DNA of 64,000 nt from Lentisphaerota bacterium (lineage in GTDB: Bacteria; Verrucomicrobiota; Kiritimatiellia; RFP12; JAAYNR01): assembly GCA_016873675.1 (NCBI GenBank), contig VGWG01000002.1, forward strand, positions 16,347 to 80,346, written 5' to 3'. The position numbers were made by a program, and so were the translations under genes. Shown here piece after piece: positions 33,721-42,667 of the stretch (within the stretch, counting starts at the first letter, position 1; every line of letters starts with the position of its first letter). The notes beneath the pieces are model-generated. The model was not told the DNA's origin. It did no database searches and worked only from the letters and a program-made list of their open reading frames with translations.

Positions 33721-34829
33721 GGGCGGGGCATGTTGGGGGTGTTGGTTTTCTTCTGGCCTTTGAAAATGCTGCCGTTGGTTTCGCCGATCTTGCGCAGTTC
33801 ACGCTGGGCCTGCACCTCGAGGTCGGCCAGCGAAAGGGACGCGGCGGTTTTTTTTCCGGTAGGGGGCGATATCGGCGGCAGGGGCGCGTCGGGTTCGGTG
33901 ACGATGCAGGCATCTTCGGTGGCCGGTTGGTCGGCGGCGGCGAGGGTGGCTGCAAGCTGCTGGGAAATGCGCCTCACGCTCTCGAAGCGGGCGGTGTGCG
34001 CCTGGAATCGGGCGGCGTCGGCCGCCTGTTCGCGGCGCGCCTGTTCGGCCTGCGCGCGCGCGGCGGCGGATTCCTGCTCGGCGTGAAGGAGCGATTGCCG
34101 GATGAGCCCGGTCTGGCGCTTCGCCTCGTCGGCATCCCGGCGCGCCTGCGCAAGGGCGGCCTCAAGCGATTCGACGCGAGCCTGCAAGGCGTGACCGTCG
34201 GTAGCGGCGCCCTGCAGGCGGGCGACATCCGATTCCAAGGCGGCGATCCGCCCCTCCTTTTTGATGCCTTCGGCCTGCAGGCGGTTCTGAGCGGCTTTCA
34301 ACTCCTGGCGTTCGGCGTCGAATTCGTGGTCGCGCGCCTTGAGGTCGGCCTGCGCCTGGTTCAGCGCGCTCTGGAGGGTTGCCGCGCGCTGGTCGGACGT
34401 CTCTGCGCGGGCGAGTGCGTCACGGCGGGCGGCGACGGCGACCAGCAGGTCGGCCTGCTGATGCGCGGGGGCGGGCGCGTCGGCTTGCTCGCGCCGAAAG
34501 ATGGCGGCGGTGGCCTTGAGCGAACCCTCCCGGATCAATTCGTTCAGGGCATAGCGATGGATCGGCCCATAAAACGTGGCGGGGGAAACTTCGGCAATCC
34601 AGTCCATGTCGAGCCCGAGCGTGGTGACGGGCACCCAGTCCGTTCCATTCTGAGACGCCTCGCTGGTCGGGGCGATTCGGCCATCGTGCGCCCAACTCCG
34701 CAGGGTATCGTGCGAGGCCGGACCAAAGATCGCGCCCTTCTCAGTGCGGATCGTCCACAGGAAGTCGGCTGCCGGCGTGGATGATTGTGCAGACACGGTT
34801 GACACATCTCCGGGTTGGCGGGTTCTCAT
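33717..34829 (-). CDS. GYF_2-domain protein with coiled coil (paralogue A)
   Basis: A 370-residue protein with the same design as its downstream neighbour: two GYF_2-like modules ('WTIRTEKGAIFGPAS...WAHDGRIAP...TDWVPV', about residues 27-70, then 'WIAEVSPATFYGPIH' to about 115) followed by about 200 residues of coiled coil and a Pro-rich C-terminus. The start is uncertain. ATG 34829 fits the predicted promoter at 34855-34883; GTG 34799 has a GGAG site upstream and is a real alternative. It is the first gene of the five-gene operon. The pair probably arose by tandem duplication and may form hetero-oligomers. Confidence 0.72.
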   Translation of the reverse strand: MRTRQPGDVSTVSAQSSTPAADFLWTIRTEKGAIFGPASHDTLRSWAHDGRIAPTSEASQNGTDWVPVTTLGLDMDWIAEVSPATFYGPIHRYALNELIREGSLKATAAIFRREQADAPAPAHQQADLLVAVAARRDALARAETSDQRAATLQSALNQAQADLKARDHEFDAERQELKAAQNRLQAEGIKKEGRIAALESDVARLQGAATDGHALQARVESLEAALAQARRDADEAKRQTGLIRQSLLHAEQESAAARAQAEQARREQAADAARFQAHTARFESVRRISQQLAATLAAADQPATEDACIVTEPDAPLPPISPPTGKKTAASLSLADLEVQAQRELRKIGETNGSIFKGQKKTNTPNMPRP

Positions 34830-34854
34830 GCGTTGAACGAAAACAACGGGAGAC

Positions 34855-34883
34855 AGTGTACCGGATTGTTGCCGCGAGCGCAA
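34855..34883 (-). promoter_or_regulatory. Putative promoter of the GYF_2/GH115 operon
   Basis: TTGCGC (34883-34878) and TACACT (34860-34855), 17 bases apart, on the minus strand. It lies back to back with the rpsA promoter. Confidence 0.5.
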
Positions 34884-34926
34884 ACGGTTAGATGCGGGCA
34901 AAAAAAAGTGAAAAATAACGGCTTGT

Positions 34927-34955
34927 TTTCCATCGGCAGATGTGATACTTGTAAT
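34927..34955 (+). promoter_or_regulatory. Putative promoter of rpsA
   Basis: TTTCCA (34927-34932) and TGTAAT (34950-34955), 17 bases apart. Transcription from about 34962 would give a leader of roughly 220 bases containing the stem-loops described separately. Confidence 0.5.
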
Positions 34956-34983
34956 CGCTTGCCGTCACCAGGCGGCAGACCAT

Positions 34984-35153
34984 TCGGTTCGCCGTATGTG
35001 GCATACGGGCAGACGAGCCGACTGCAACACAACCCAAACCAGCAATCACGAGACGGGCGAGAGGCCGGCTGCGTCGTCAGCTCGGCCGGGAAACCGGCGC
35101 GACGCATCCTGCGGGCGGCGGTTTCACATGCAGGGCCGGCGGCGCGCCGCAGG
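34984..35153 (+). ncRNA. Structured rpsA leader: three consecutive stem-loops
   Basis: Hairpin 1: 34984-34991 pairs with 35014-35021 and 34992-34998 pairs with 35002-35008, giving 15 pairs with a 3-base loop and a 5-base bulge at 35009-35013. Hairpin 2: 35070-35076 pairs with 35100-35106, and inside it 35085-35089 pairs with 35094-35098 around a GAAA tetraloop. Hairpin 3: 35108-35114 pairs with 35147-35153. The three elements fill the space between the promoter and the ribosome-binding site. An autoregulatory leader for ribosomal protein S1 is the obvious hypothesis; it is unproven. Confidence 0.55.
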
Positions 35154-35184
35154 CTGGCAGTTACCGTTTCACGGAAAAATCCCA

Positions 35185-36927
35185 ATGGCCAAGCACAAAC
35201 CCACTACGTTTGCCCCCAAAACCGGAGACATGTATGCCGCGATGGAGGCGGCTTTGCAGCAGCAGAGCAGCACGTTCACGCCGGGCGGAATCGTCAAGGG
35301 GACGATTCGCGGCGTGAGTGGAAATCAAGTCTTCATCGACATCGGTTACAAATCCGAAGGCGTCGTCCAGGCCAGCCAGTTCGCCGACATCGCGCAAGTC
35401 AAGGTGGGAGACCTCGTTGACGTCCTGCTCGAGCAGCTCGAAGGCGAAGACGGCATGGTGGTGCTCAGCAAGTCCAAAGCGGATGACAAGCTCCGCTGGG
35501 AATCGGTGCTGAAGAAGTATACGGAGGGATGCGTCGTCGAGGGTGTCATCACCTCGCGCGTTCGCGGCGGCCTGATTGTGATGATTGACGGCGTCGAGGC
35601 GTTTCTCCCCGGGTCCCAAGTGGACATCACGCCGGTTCATGACGCGGAGCCGTACATCAATCAGAAGTATGATTTCAAGGTGATCAAGATCAGCGACGAG
35701 CGCCGCAACATCATCGTCTCCCGGCGTGAACTGCTCGAGGACCGCCAGGCCAACAAGAAGCGCGACCTGCTGCTGACGCTGCAGAAGAACCAGATCCGCA
35801 AGGGGCGCGTCAAGAACATCACGGAGTTCGGCGCGTTTGTCGATCTGGACGGCTTGGACGGTCTGCTGCACATCACCGACATGAGCTGGGGCCGCATCAA
35901 GCACCCCTCCGAGCTGGTGCGCGTGGGCCAGGAGCTCGACGTGATGATTTTGGATGTCGATCTGGATCGCGACCGGGTGTCGCTGGGACTCAAGCAGGCG
36001 CAGGCGAACCCGTGGGAGGGGATCGAAAACCGGTATCCGGTCGGCAGCCGCCTGCGTGGCAAGGTGGTCAACCTGATGCCTTATGGCGCGTTCGTCGAGA
36101 TCGAGCCGGGCATCGAGGGTCTTGTTCACGTCTCGGAATTTTCGTGGACCAAGCGGGTGACGCGCGCCTCGGACATGCTCAACATGGGCGACGAGGTCGA
36201 CGTGGTCGTGCTGAGCATCAACCGGGCCGATCAGAAGATCGCCCTGGGCATGAGGCAGACCGAGTCCAACCCGTGGGACACCGTGCAGGACCGCTACCCG
36301 GTCGGCAGCCGCATCTCGGGCAAGGTGCGCAACTTCACATCATACGGTGCGTTTGTCGAGCTGGAAGAGGGGATCGATGGCATGATCCACGTCTCCGACA
36401 TCTCGTGGACGCGCAAGATCAATCATCCGAGTGAGATGCTGCAAAAGGGACAGCCCGTAGATGCGGTGGTGCTGGACGTTGATCCTGCCAACCAGCGCAT
36501 CAGCCTCGGCTTGAAGCAGGCGAGCGACGACCCGTGGAACACGATCGCCGCCCGCTATGTGATCGGCCAGTCGGTCAAGGGCAAGGTCTCCAAGATTGCC
36601 TCGTTCGGAGCCTTCATCGAGCTGGAGGACGGTGTGGACGGTCTCGTCCACATCTCGCAGATCAGCGACCAGCATGTCGAGAAGGTCAAGGATGCGCTCA
36701 AGGTCGGCCAGAGCGTGGAAGCGCGCATCGTCAAGATCGACCGCGATGAGCGCCGGATCGGTCTGAGCATCAAGGCGATGACCATGGACGAGACCGAGCT
36801 GGCCGCAATGGCCAAGGAGCTGAATCAGGTCGATCTGAAGCCGGGCGAGCATCTGGTCGGACTCGCCGCCGCCTTTGACGACGCCTTCGCGCAAAGCGAA
36901 GAGTGGCGCCCGGGGGCTGGCGAGTAG
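35185..36927 (+). CDS. rpsA: 30S ribosomal protein S1
   Basis: A 580-residue protein with six S1/OB-fold RNA-binding repeats, as in Gram-negative S1 (usual length about 550-580). Repeats begin at about residues 32, 115, 203, 288, 375 and 462; repeats 3-6 are clear copies with 'GAFV-L' and 'GLvHvS' motifs. S1 brings mRNA to the 30S subunit and helps translation of structured leaders. ATG 35185 is chosen because the protein starts there with MAKHKP and GGAAAA lies upstream; the open frame continues 81 codons further into the structured leader and is not protein-like. A strong terminator follows at 36961-36994. Confidence 0.95.
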   Translation: MAKHKPTTFAPKTGDMYAAMEAALQQQSSTFTPGGIVKGTIRGVSGNQVFIDIGYKSEGVVQASQFADIAQVKVGDLVDVLLEQLEGEDGMVVLSKSKADDKLRWESVLKKYTEGCVVEGVITSRVRGGLIVMIDGVEAFLPGSQVDITPVHDAEPYINQKYDFKVIKISDERRNIIVSRRELLEDRQANKKRDLLLTLQKNQIRKGRVKNITEFGAFVDLDGLDGLLHITDMSWGRIKHPSELVRVGQELDVMILDVDLDRDRVSLGLKQAQANPWEGIENRYPVGSRLRGKVVNLMPYGAFVEIEPGIEGLVHVSEFSWTKRVTRASDMLNMGDEVDVVVLSINRADQKIALGMRQTESNPWDTVQDRYPVGSRISGKVRNFTSYGAFVELEEGIDGMIHVSDISWTRKINHPSEMLQKGQPVDAVVLDVDPANQRISLGLKQASDDPWNTIAARYVIGQSVKGKVSKIASFGAFIELEDGVDGLVHISQISDQHVEKVKDALKVGQSVEARIVKIDRDERRIGLSIKAMTMDETELAAMAKELNQVDLKPGEHLVGLAAAFDDAFAQSEEWRPGAGE

Positions 36928-36960
36928 CACCGGTTTCCACGTGCAGCACGAACCACCCGT

Positions 36961-36994
36961 CGCCCGCAGCCCTTGGCTGCGGGCGGCTTGTTTT
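36961..36994 (+). terminator. Rho-independent terminator after rpsA
   Basis: A perfect 10-base-pair GC-rich stem (36961-36970 with 36976-36985) with a 5-base loop, followed by GCTTGTTTT. It ends the rpsA transcript 33 bases after the stop codon. Confidence 0.85.
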
Positions 36995-37093
36995 GGGGCA
37001 GAAGGTGACGCATCGGCTTATGCTCCGGACGTTTTTCACGATGCGCTTCGCCAAGAACAGGGTGATAACAAAATAATTTCGACGCTTTTGGGC

Positions 37094-37122
37094 TTGACCC
37101 GTGTTCGTCTTTACTCCACACT
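37094..37122 (+). promoter_or_regulatory. Possible promoter of the mre operon
   Basis: TTGACC (37094-37099) and CACACT (37117-37122), 17 bases apart, 60 bases before the mreB start. The -10 is poor but matches the same hexamer as the candidate before the K+ uptake genes. Confidence 0.4.
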
Positions 37123-37124
37123 AG

Positions 37125-38207
<1,083 letters not shown>

Positions 38208-38281
38208 CGGCGGCGTGGATGTCTTTTTCTTGAGTGCGGGTTGACTTCCCCCCGATTCAGAAGAGCAAGCGGGGCGGATCG

Positions 38282-39133
38282 GTGAAGCCGAGAAATGTGT
38301 GGCTGTTGTTTGCGCTCTCGCTGGTTGTACTACTGGCGGGAGGCGTTCGTGCTTTATTGCGGCCCGCTGCTCGGGAGGCGCTTTCCCCGTATCAGAGGGG
38401 CGTTGTTTTTTTACGGCGTCACGTGGTTAACCGTGTGGCCGTCTCGTTCTCCCGGCTCGACCTCGCTGATCGCGTCTCGGAATTGCAGCGCGAGGTGGGC
38501 CGATTGCGTCTGGTTGAGGGTGAATTGGAGCGGGTCGCACAGGAAAACAGCCGTTTGCGGGTAATGCTGGCGCTGCCGTCTCAGCCGGGATTTCGGACCG
38601 TGGCCTGTCCCATACTGGAACGCGGGGGGGCGGTCGGATGGTGGGGCACATTGGTGATCAGCAGAGGGACCGATCACGGGATTGCCGTGGGTGCCCCGGT
38701 GGTGGTTGCGGCCGGGCTGGTGGGGCGTGTGATGGCCGTGTCGGCTCATACCGCCGACGTGTTGCTGATCACCGACTCCAACTTCAAGGTGGCCTGCGAG
38801 CTGGAGACCGGGCGGCCGGAGCTGGGGGGCGTGCGCGGTGTGTTAAGCGGGGCGGGCGGCCGTTCGTCCGAGACGCAGATGCTGGAGATGGTCTATGTGG
38901 TCGATCCCCTCAGACTTCGCTATCTGAACCGTGTTTTCGAGCCGGCGCCGCGAACGCGTGTGGTGACATCAGGACTCGGCGGCGTTTTTCCGAGGGGTCT
39001 GACGGTCGGCTATCTTCTGGAGACGCGCATGACGGCTGACGGCCTCTACCGCGAGGCGTCGGTGATGCCTGCGGCCGACGTCGGGCTGCTCGACGAAGTG
39101 ATGGTCCTCGTCAGTGAGAAGGGGGGGGCATGA
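38282..39133 (+). CDS. mreC: Rod shape-determining protein MreC
   Basis: A 283-residue bitopic protein: one membrane helix near residues 8-25, a coiled coil (about 60-100) and the beta-rich periplasmic domain typical of MreC, including 'VISRGTDHGIAVGAPVV' (about 122-138). It links MreB to PBP2 in the periplasm. I chose the GTG at 38282 with a GGGGCGG-type RBS; the open frame starts 16 codons earlier but those residues do not fit a membrane anchor. It overlaps mreD by 4 bases. Confidence 0.92.
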   Translation: MKPRNVWLLFALSLVVLLAGGVRALLRPAAREALSPYQRGVVFLRRHVVNRVAVSFSRLDLADRVSELQREVGRLRLVEGELERVAQENSRLRVMLALPSQPGFRTVACPILERGGAVGWWGTLVISRGTDHGIAVGAPVVVAAGLVGRVMAVSAHTADVLLITDSNFKVACELETGRPELGGVRGVLSGAGGRSSETQMLEMVYVVDPLRLRYLNRVFEPAPRTRVVTSGLGGVFPRGLTVGYLLETRMTADGLYREASVMPAADVGLLDEVMVLVSEKGGA

Positions 39134-39654
39134 GGCTCGACCTTCCCGTTCTGCTCTCGCTCGCCGTGGTTGCCGCCACGGCGCAAACCCTGCTGCCGGC
39201 CACAAGCTGGATGGCGATTAAGCCACCGCTGCTGACCGCCGTCGCCGCCTACTACGCGTTTTCGCGTGAACTGCCGCTGGCGTTGACCGCCGCGCTTTGG
39301 ATCGGCGCGCTCACCGATGTCTGTTCCGGCCTGTCATTTCCGGTGACTGCGGTCTGGTTGCTCATTCTGTGCGGGGTGATCCGCTCGGTGCGGCGATACC
39401 TTTCCGAGAAAGCCTTCTGGCGGGGCATGGCGCTCATGGCGGTTGCGGCGCCGGGTCAGGCGGTCTGGTATGCGGGGGTCGTGGGGGTGTGGAACTGGGA
39501 GGAGTGCCTGCGCGGGCTGATCGCCGCCGCTGGTGTGGGCGCGGGGGTCGGATGGGTTGTTTTTTTTGTGTGTCAATGGCTGGACGGATTGGCCGGAAAC
39601 GTGAAAGGAGCGGAACCGCGTGATAGAGTTCCGTGGCACAACGCAAACGTTTGA
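39130..39654 (+). CDS. mreD: Rod shape-determining protein MreD
   Basis: A 174-residue hydrophobic protein with about five membrane helices, of the length and position expected for MreD between mreC and the PBP2 gene. Sequence similarity in this family is low, so the call rests on topology and synteny. ATGA overlap with mreC; the 3' end overlaps the PBP2 gene by 35 bases, which is longer than usual and suggests translational coupling. Confidence 0.85.
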   Translation: MRLDLPVLLSLAVVAATAQTLLPATSWMAIKPPLLTAVAAYYAFSRELPLALTAALWIGALTDVCSGLSFPVTAVWLLILCGVIRSVRRYLSEKAFWRGMALMAVAAPGQAVWYAGVVGVWNWEECLRGLIAAAGVGAGVGWVVFFVCQWLDGLAGNVKGAEPRDRVPWHNANV

Positions 39655-41476
39655 CGGCTGGCGCATTCCCGTGTTGGGGATCGGATTTGCCATCGGTATC
39701 GCCATCTTGGTATGGCGTCTGCACGATGTACAGGTCACGCGGACGTCGGCTTTCGCCGGACGTCAGAACCGCCAGAGCATTCGGCGGGTGCTGCTCCCCA
39801 GTCCCCGCGGCCGGATTTATGACCGTCGCGGCGTATGCCTCGCCGACAACCGGCCGAATCCGTGTCTGGCCGTTTTCATGGAAGAGCTGCGCCGTCCCGG
39901 TGGCTGGTCGAACACCATCGATGCGGTCGAGGCGCAGCTCGACGCCGTGGCGGCGATCATCGGGCGGCCGCGCACCCTGACCCGCAGCGAGATCGCGACC
40001 CATGTGCGCAAGCGGCTGCCGCTGCCGTTGCCGGTCTGGCAGAATGTGGACGACGAGACGTTGGCCCGGTTTGAGGAACGGGTGACCGCCACGCCGGGGG
40101 TGGATGTGTATGTGCAGCCGGAACGGGTCTATCCGCAAGGTTCGTTGGCGGCGCATGTGCTCGGTTACGCCGGTCGGGAAAAGCCCGAGCCTATGAACGA
40201 CGAACGGTATCATTTCATGCTGCTGGGGATGTTCGGGCGCGCGGGGATCGAGGCGCAGTACAACGCCGTGCTAGAGGGAGTGCCGGGGTGCCGGCTGATC
40301 CGGGTTGACGTGTCGGGCTATCGGCGTCTGGATCTCGCCGGGACCGATCCCAAGCCGGGGCGGGATGTGAGTCTGACGATCGACACCATTGTGCAGCGGG
40401 AACTGGAGCGGTCACTCGCTGGGCAGATCGGGGCGGGTGTGGTGCTGGACGTGCGCAACGGCGATGTGCTGGCGCTGGCGAGCGCGCCGACGTTCGATCC
40501 CAATGAGATGACCCCGGCACCGACCCGGGCGCGCTGGGAATCGATTCGGCGCGACCCGGGCGACATTCTATTCAACCGCGCGGTGCAGGGGCGCTACCCT
40601 CCGGGGAGCACCTTTAAGGTCATTGTCGGCCTGGCCGCCATGGGTGAAGGCGGCTTCACCATGGCCGACACCTATACGTGCAAGGGGGAATATGAGATGA
40701 AGCCGAAGCCGATCCGATGTTCGCATAACGCGCATCACGGGACGGTGGATTTGCGTCTGGCCCTGCAGGTCTCCTGCAACGGGTATTTCTGCCAAACCGC
40801 CGCGCAAATCGGTCCCGAGCCGATCCGGCAGATGGCGCGCGAGCTTGGGCTGGGTGCAGTCTCGGGAATTGATCTGCCGGGCGAGTATGCGGGGCTGGTT
40901 CCGGACGCGGCCCGGAAGCGGGCGCTTTATCACGATGTGTGGCGCTTGGGCGACACGTGCCTCATGAGCATCGGCCAGGGCGACCTGCTCGTGTCGCCGC
41001 TGCAAATGGCCGTGGCGACCGCGGCGATCGCCAACGGCGGCCGGGTGCTGCGCCCCCGAATCATGCAGTCCGAGACCCAGGGTGGCAGCGTGGTCCGAAC
41101 CATCCGGTGGCGTCCGGAGCAACTTGCCGTCATTCGCCGGGGCATGGAGGATGCGGTGAGCCTCGGCACCGCGCGCCACGTGCTCGGCAGCGCCGTGACT
41201 GCGGCAGGCAAGACGGGAACGGCGGAGTACGGGACGGGTTCACGGCTCAAGAAATACGCCTGGATGATCGCCTATGCGCCAGCCGAGAACCCGGCTGTGG
41301 CGATGGCCCTTGTGATCGAGGACGCGGCCGATTCGGGCGGAATGGCGGCAGGCCCGATCGTGCGGCGGGTGTTCTCTGCCATCTTCGGTGCGGCCGATCA
41401 GACGCCGCCCGAAGAGACAGGAGCGCCCTCGGCACCCACCGCCAACCATCACGCTGCGATCGGAGGGCGCGCATGA
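39620..41476 (+). CDS. mrdA: Penicillin-binding protein 2 (elongasome transpeptidase)
   Basis: A 618-residue class B PBP. An N-terminal membrane anchor (about residues 16-33) is followed by a dimerisation domain with 'RGRIYDRRGVCLAD' (about 63-76) and the transpeptidase domain with all three catalytic motifs: STFK (330-333), SCN (385-387) and KTG (about 531-533). It cross-links peptidoglycan during elongation. The GTG at 39620 has an AAAGGAG site at 39604-39610. The gene sits between mreD and rodA and overlaps rodA by 4 bases. Confidence 0.95.
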   Translation: MIEFRGTTQTFDGWRIPVLGIGFAIGIAILVWRLHDVQVTRTSAFAGRQNRQSIRRVLLPSPRGRIYDRRGVCLADNRPNPCLAVFMEELRRPGGWSNTIDAVEAQLDAVAAIIGRPRTLTRSEIATHVRKRLPLPLPVWQNVDDETLARFEERVTATPGVDVYVQPERVYPQGSLAAHVLGYAGREKPEPMNDERYHFMLLGMFGRAGIEAQYNAVLEGVPGCRLIRVDVSGYRRLDLAGTDPKPGRDVSLTIDTIVQRELERSLAGQIGAGVVLDVRNGDVLALASAPTFDPNEMTPAPTRARWESIRRDPGDILFNRAVQGRYPPGSTFKVIVGLAAMGEGGFTMADTYTCKGEYEMKPKPIRCSHNAHHGTVDLRLALQVSCNGYFCQTAAQIGPEPIRQMARELGLGAVSGIDLPGEYAGLVPDAARKRALYHDVWRLGDTCLMSIGQGDLLVSPLQMAVATAAIANGGRVLRPRIMQSETQGGSVVRTIRWRPEQLAVIRRGMEDAVSLGTARHVLGSAVTAAGKTGTAEYGTGSRLKKYAWMIAYAPAENPAVAMALVIEDAADSGGMAAGPIVRRVFSAIFGAADQTPPEETGAPSAPTANHHAAIGGRA

Positions 41477-42648
41477 ACCCCTCCAAGTCGTTCGGTTGGA
41501 TTGCGCGAATGAATCTGACGCTGCTGGCGTCGATCATCGGCGCGCTGCTGGTGGGTGTGGCGTTTGTGTATAGCGCCTGTTCGATCCGCGAACTCGATGC
41601 CTTGCGGCGCCTCTACCTGCTCCATGCGCAGATGGGTGTGATCGGGTTGCTGCTCTGCTTAGGGCTTGCCTACATCAACTATCAGGATATTCTCCGAGCG
41701 AGATGGCTTTTTTACGCCGGGACGCTCCTGCTGCTGGTGCTGACGCTGCTGATCGGAGACAAGACGATGGGGGCCAGGCGCTGGGTGGCCGGCGTCCAGC
41801 CTTCTGAGCTGGCCAAGCTCGCGACGATTCTGGTTTTGGCCGAATGGCTCGGACGCCGCGAAGCGTCCAAGGGCATCGGCATGTATCTGGGGACGCTGGC
41901 TCTGACGGCGGCCCCGATGGCGCTGATTTTTCTGCAGCCCGATCTGGGGACGACGCTGGTCTTTCTGCCGACGGTCTTTGCGATGCTGTTCGTGGCTCGA
42001 GTCTCGCCGCGCGCGGTCGGGGTCACGATCGGTGCTGCCGTGCTCGCGATTGTGCTGTTGCTGGGGCTGATCGTGGCCTCGGAAAGCGAGGATGTGCCGC
42101 CGCAGACACGCGAGAAAATCCGAAAGATGTTGCCGTTGAGCGCCTATCAGCGCGATCGGCTGGTTGTGTTTTTGTATCCGGATCGCGACCCGTTTGGCCG
42201 CGGTTGGAACAAAAGACAGTCTGAAATCGCCGTCGGGTCCGGCGGCCTGTGGGGAAAGGGCTATCTGAAAGGAGATCAGAACCTGTTGGGCTATCTGCCT
42301 GCTTCAGTGGCAAGCAACGACTTTATCTTCTCGGTGCTTGCGGAAGAGACAGGGTTTGTAGGATCCATGATTGTGCTGCTGCTAGCCGTCGGCATTCTCT
42401 TGCCGACGCTGGCTGTGGCTTATGTGTGTCAGGACGGCGCGGGGCGGTTGCTTTGCGTCGGAGTTGCGATGGTGACGTTCTGTCACCTCTTCGTGAATAT
42501 CGGCATGACCATCGGGCTGTTGCCCGTGACGGGTGTGCCGCTGCCGTTCATCAGCTCCGGCAGAACCTTTTTATTAACAATGATGACCGCTTACGGACTG
42601 GTCCAGAGTGTGGCTGTCCACGGTCGCGAAACAGCGCCGCGTTTCTAG
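41473..42648 (+). CDS. rodA: Rod shape-determining protein RodA (SEDS glycosyltransferase)
   Basis: A 391-residue SEDS-family protein with about ten membrane helices. Family motifs include 'GARRWVAGVQPSELAKL' (about residues 97-113), 'LQPDLGTTLVFLPT' (about 154-167) and 'GLLPVTGVPLPFISSGRTFLL' region (about 348-368). It polymerises glycan strands together with PBP2. The ATG overlaps the mrdA stop by 4 bases. The length is normal. Confidence 0.95.
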   Translation: MNPSKSFGWIARMNLTLLASIIGALLVGVAFVYSACSIRELDALRRLYLLHAQMGVIGLLLCLGLAYINYQDILRARWLFYAGTLLLLVLTLLIGDKTMGARRWVAGVQPSELAKLATILVLAEWLGRREASKGIGMYLGTLALTAAPMALIFLQPDLGTTLVFLPTVFAMLFVARVSPRAVGVTIGAAVLAIVLLLGLIVASESEDVPPQTREKIRKMLPLSAYQRDRLVVFLYPDRDPFGRGWNKRQSEIAVGSGGLWGKGYLKGDQNLLGYLPASVASNDFIFSVLAEETGFVGSMIVLLLAVGILLPTLAVAYVCQDGAGRLLCVGVAMVTFCHLFVNIGMTIGLLPVTGVPLPFISSGRTFLLTMMTAYGLVQSVAVHGRETAPRF

Positions 42649-42667
42649 GCGGCGGGGAGAGAGGCAT

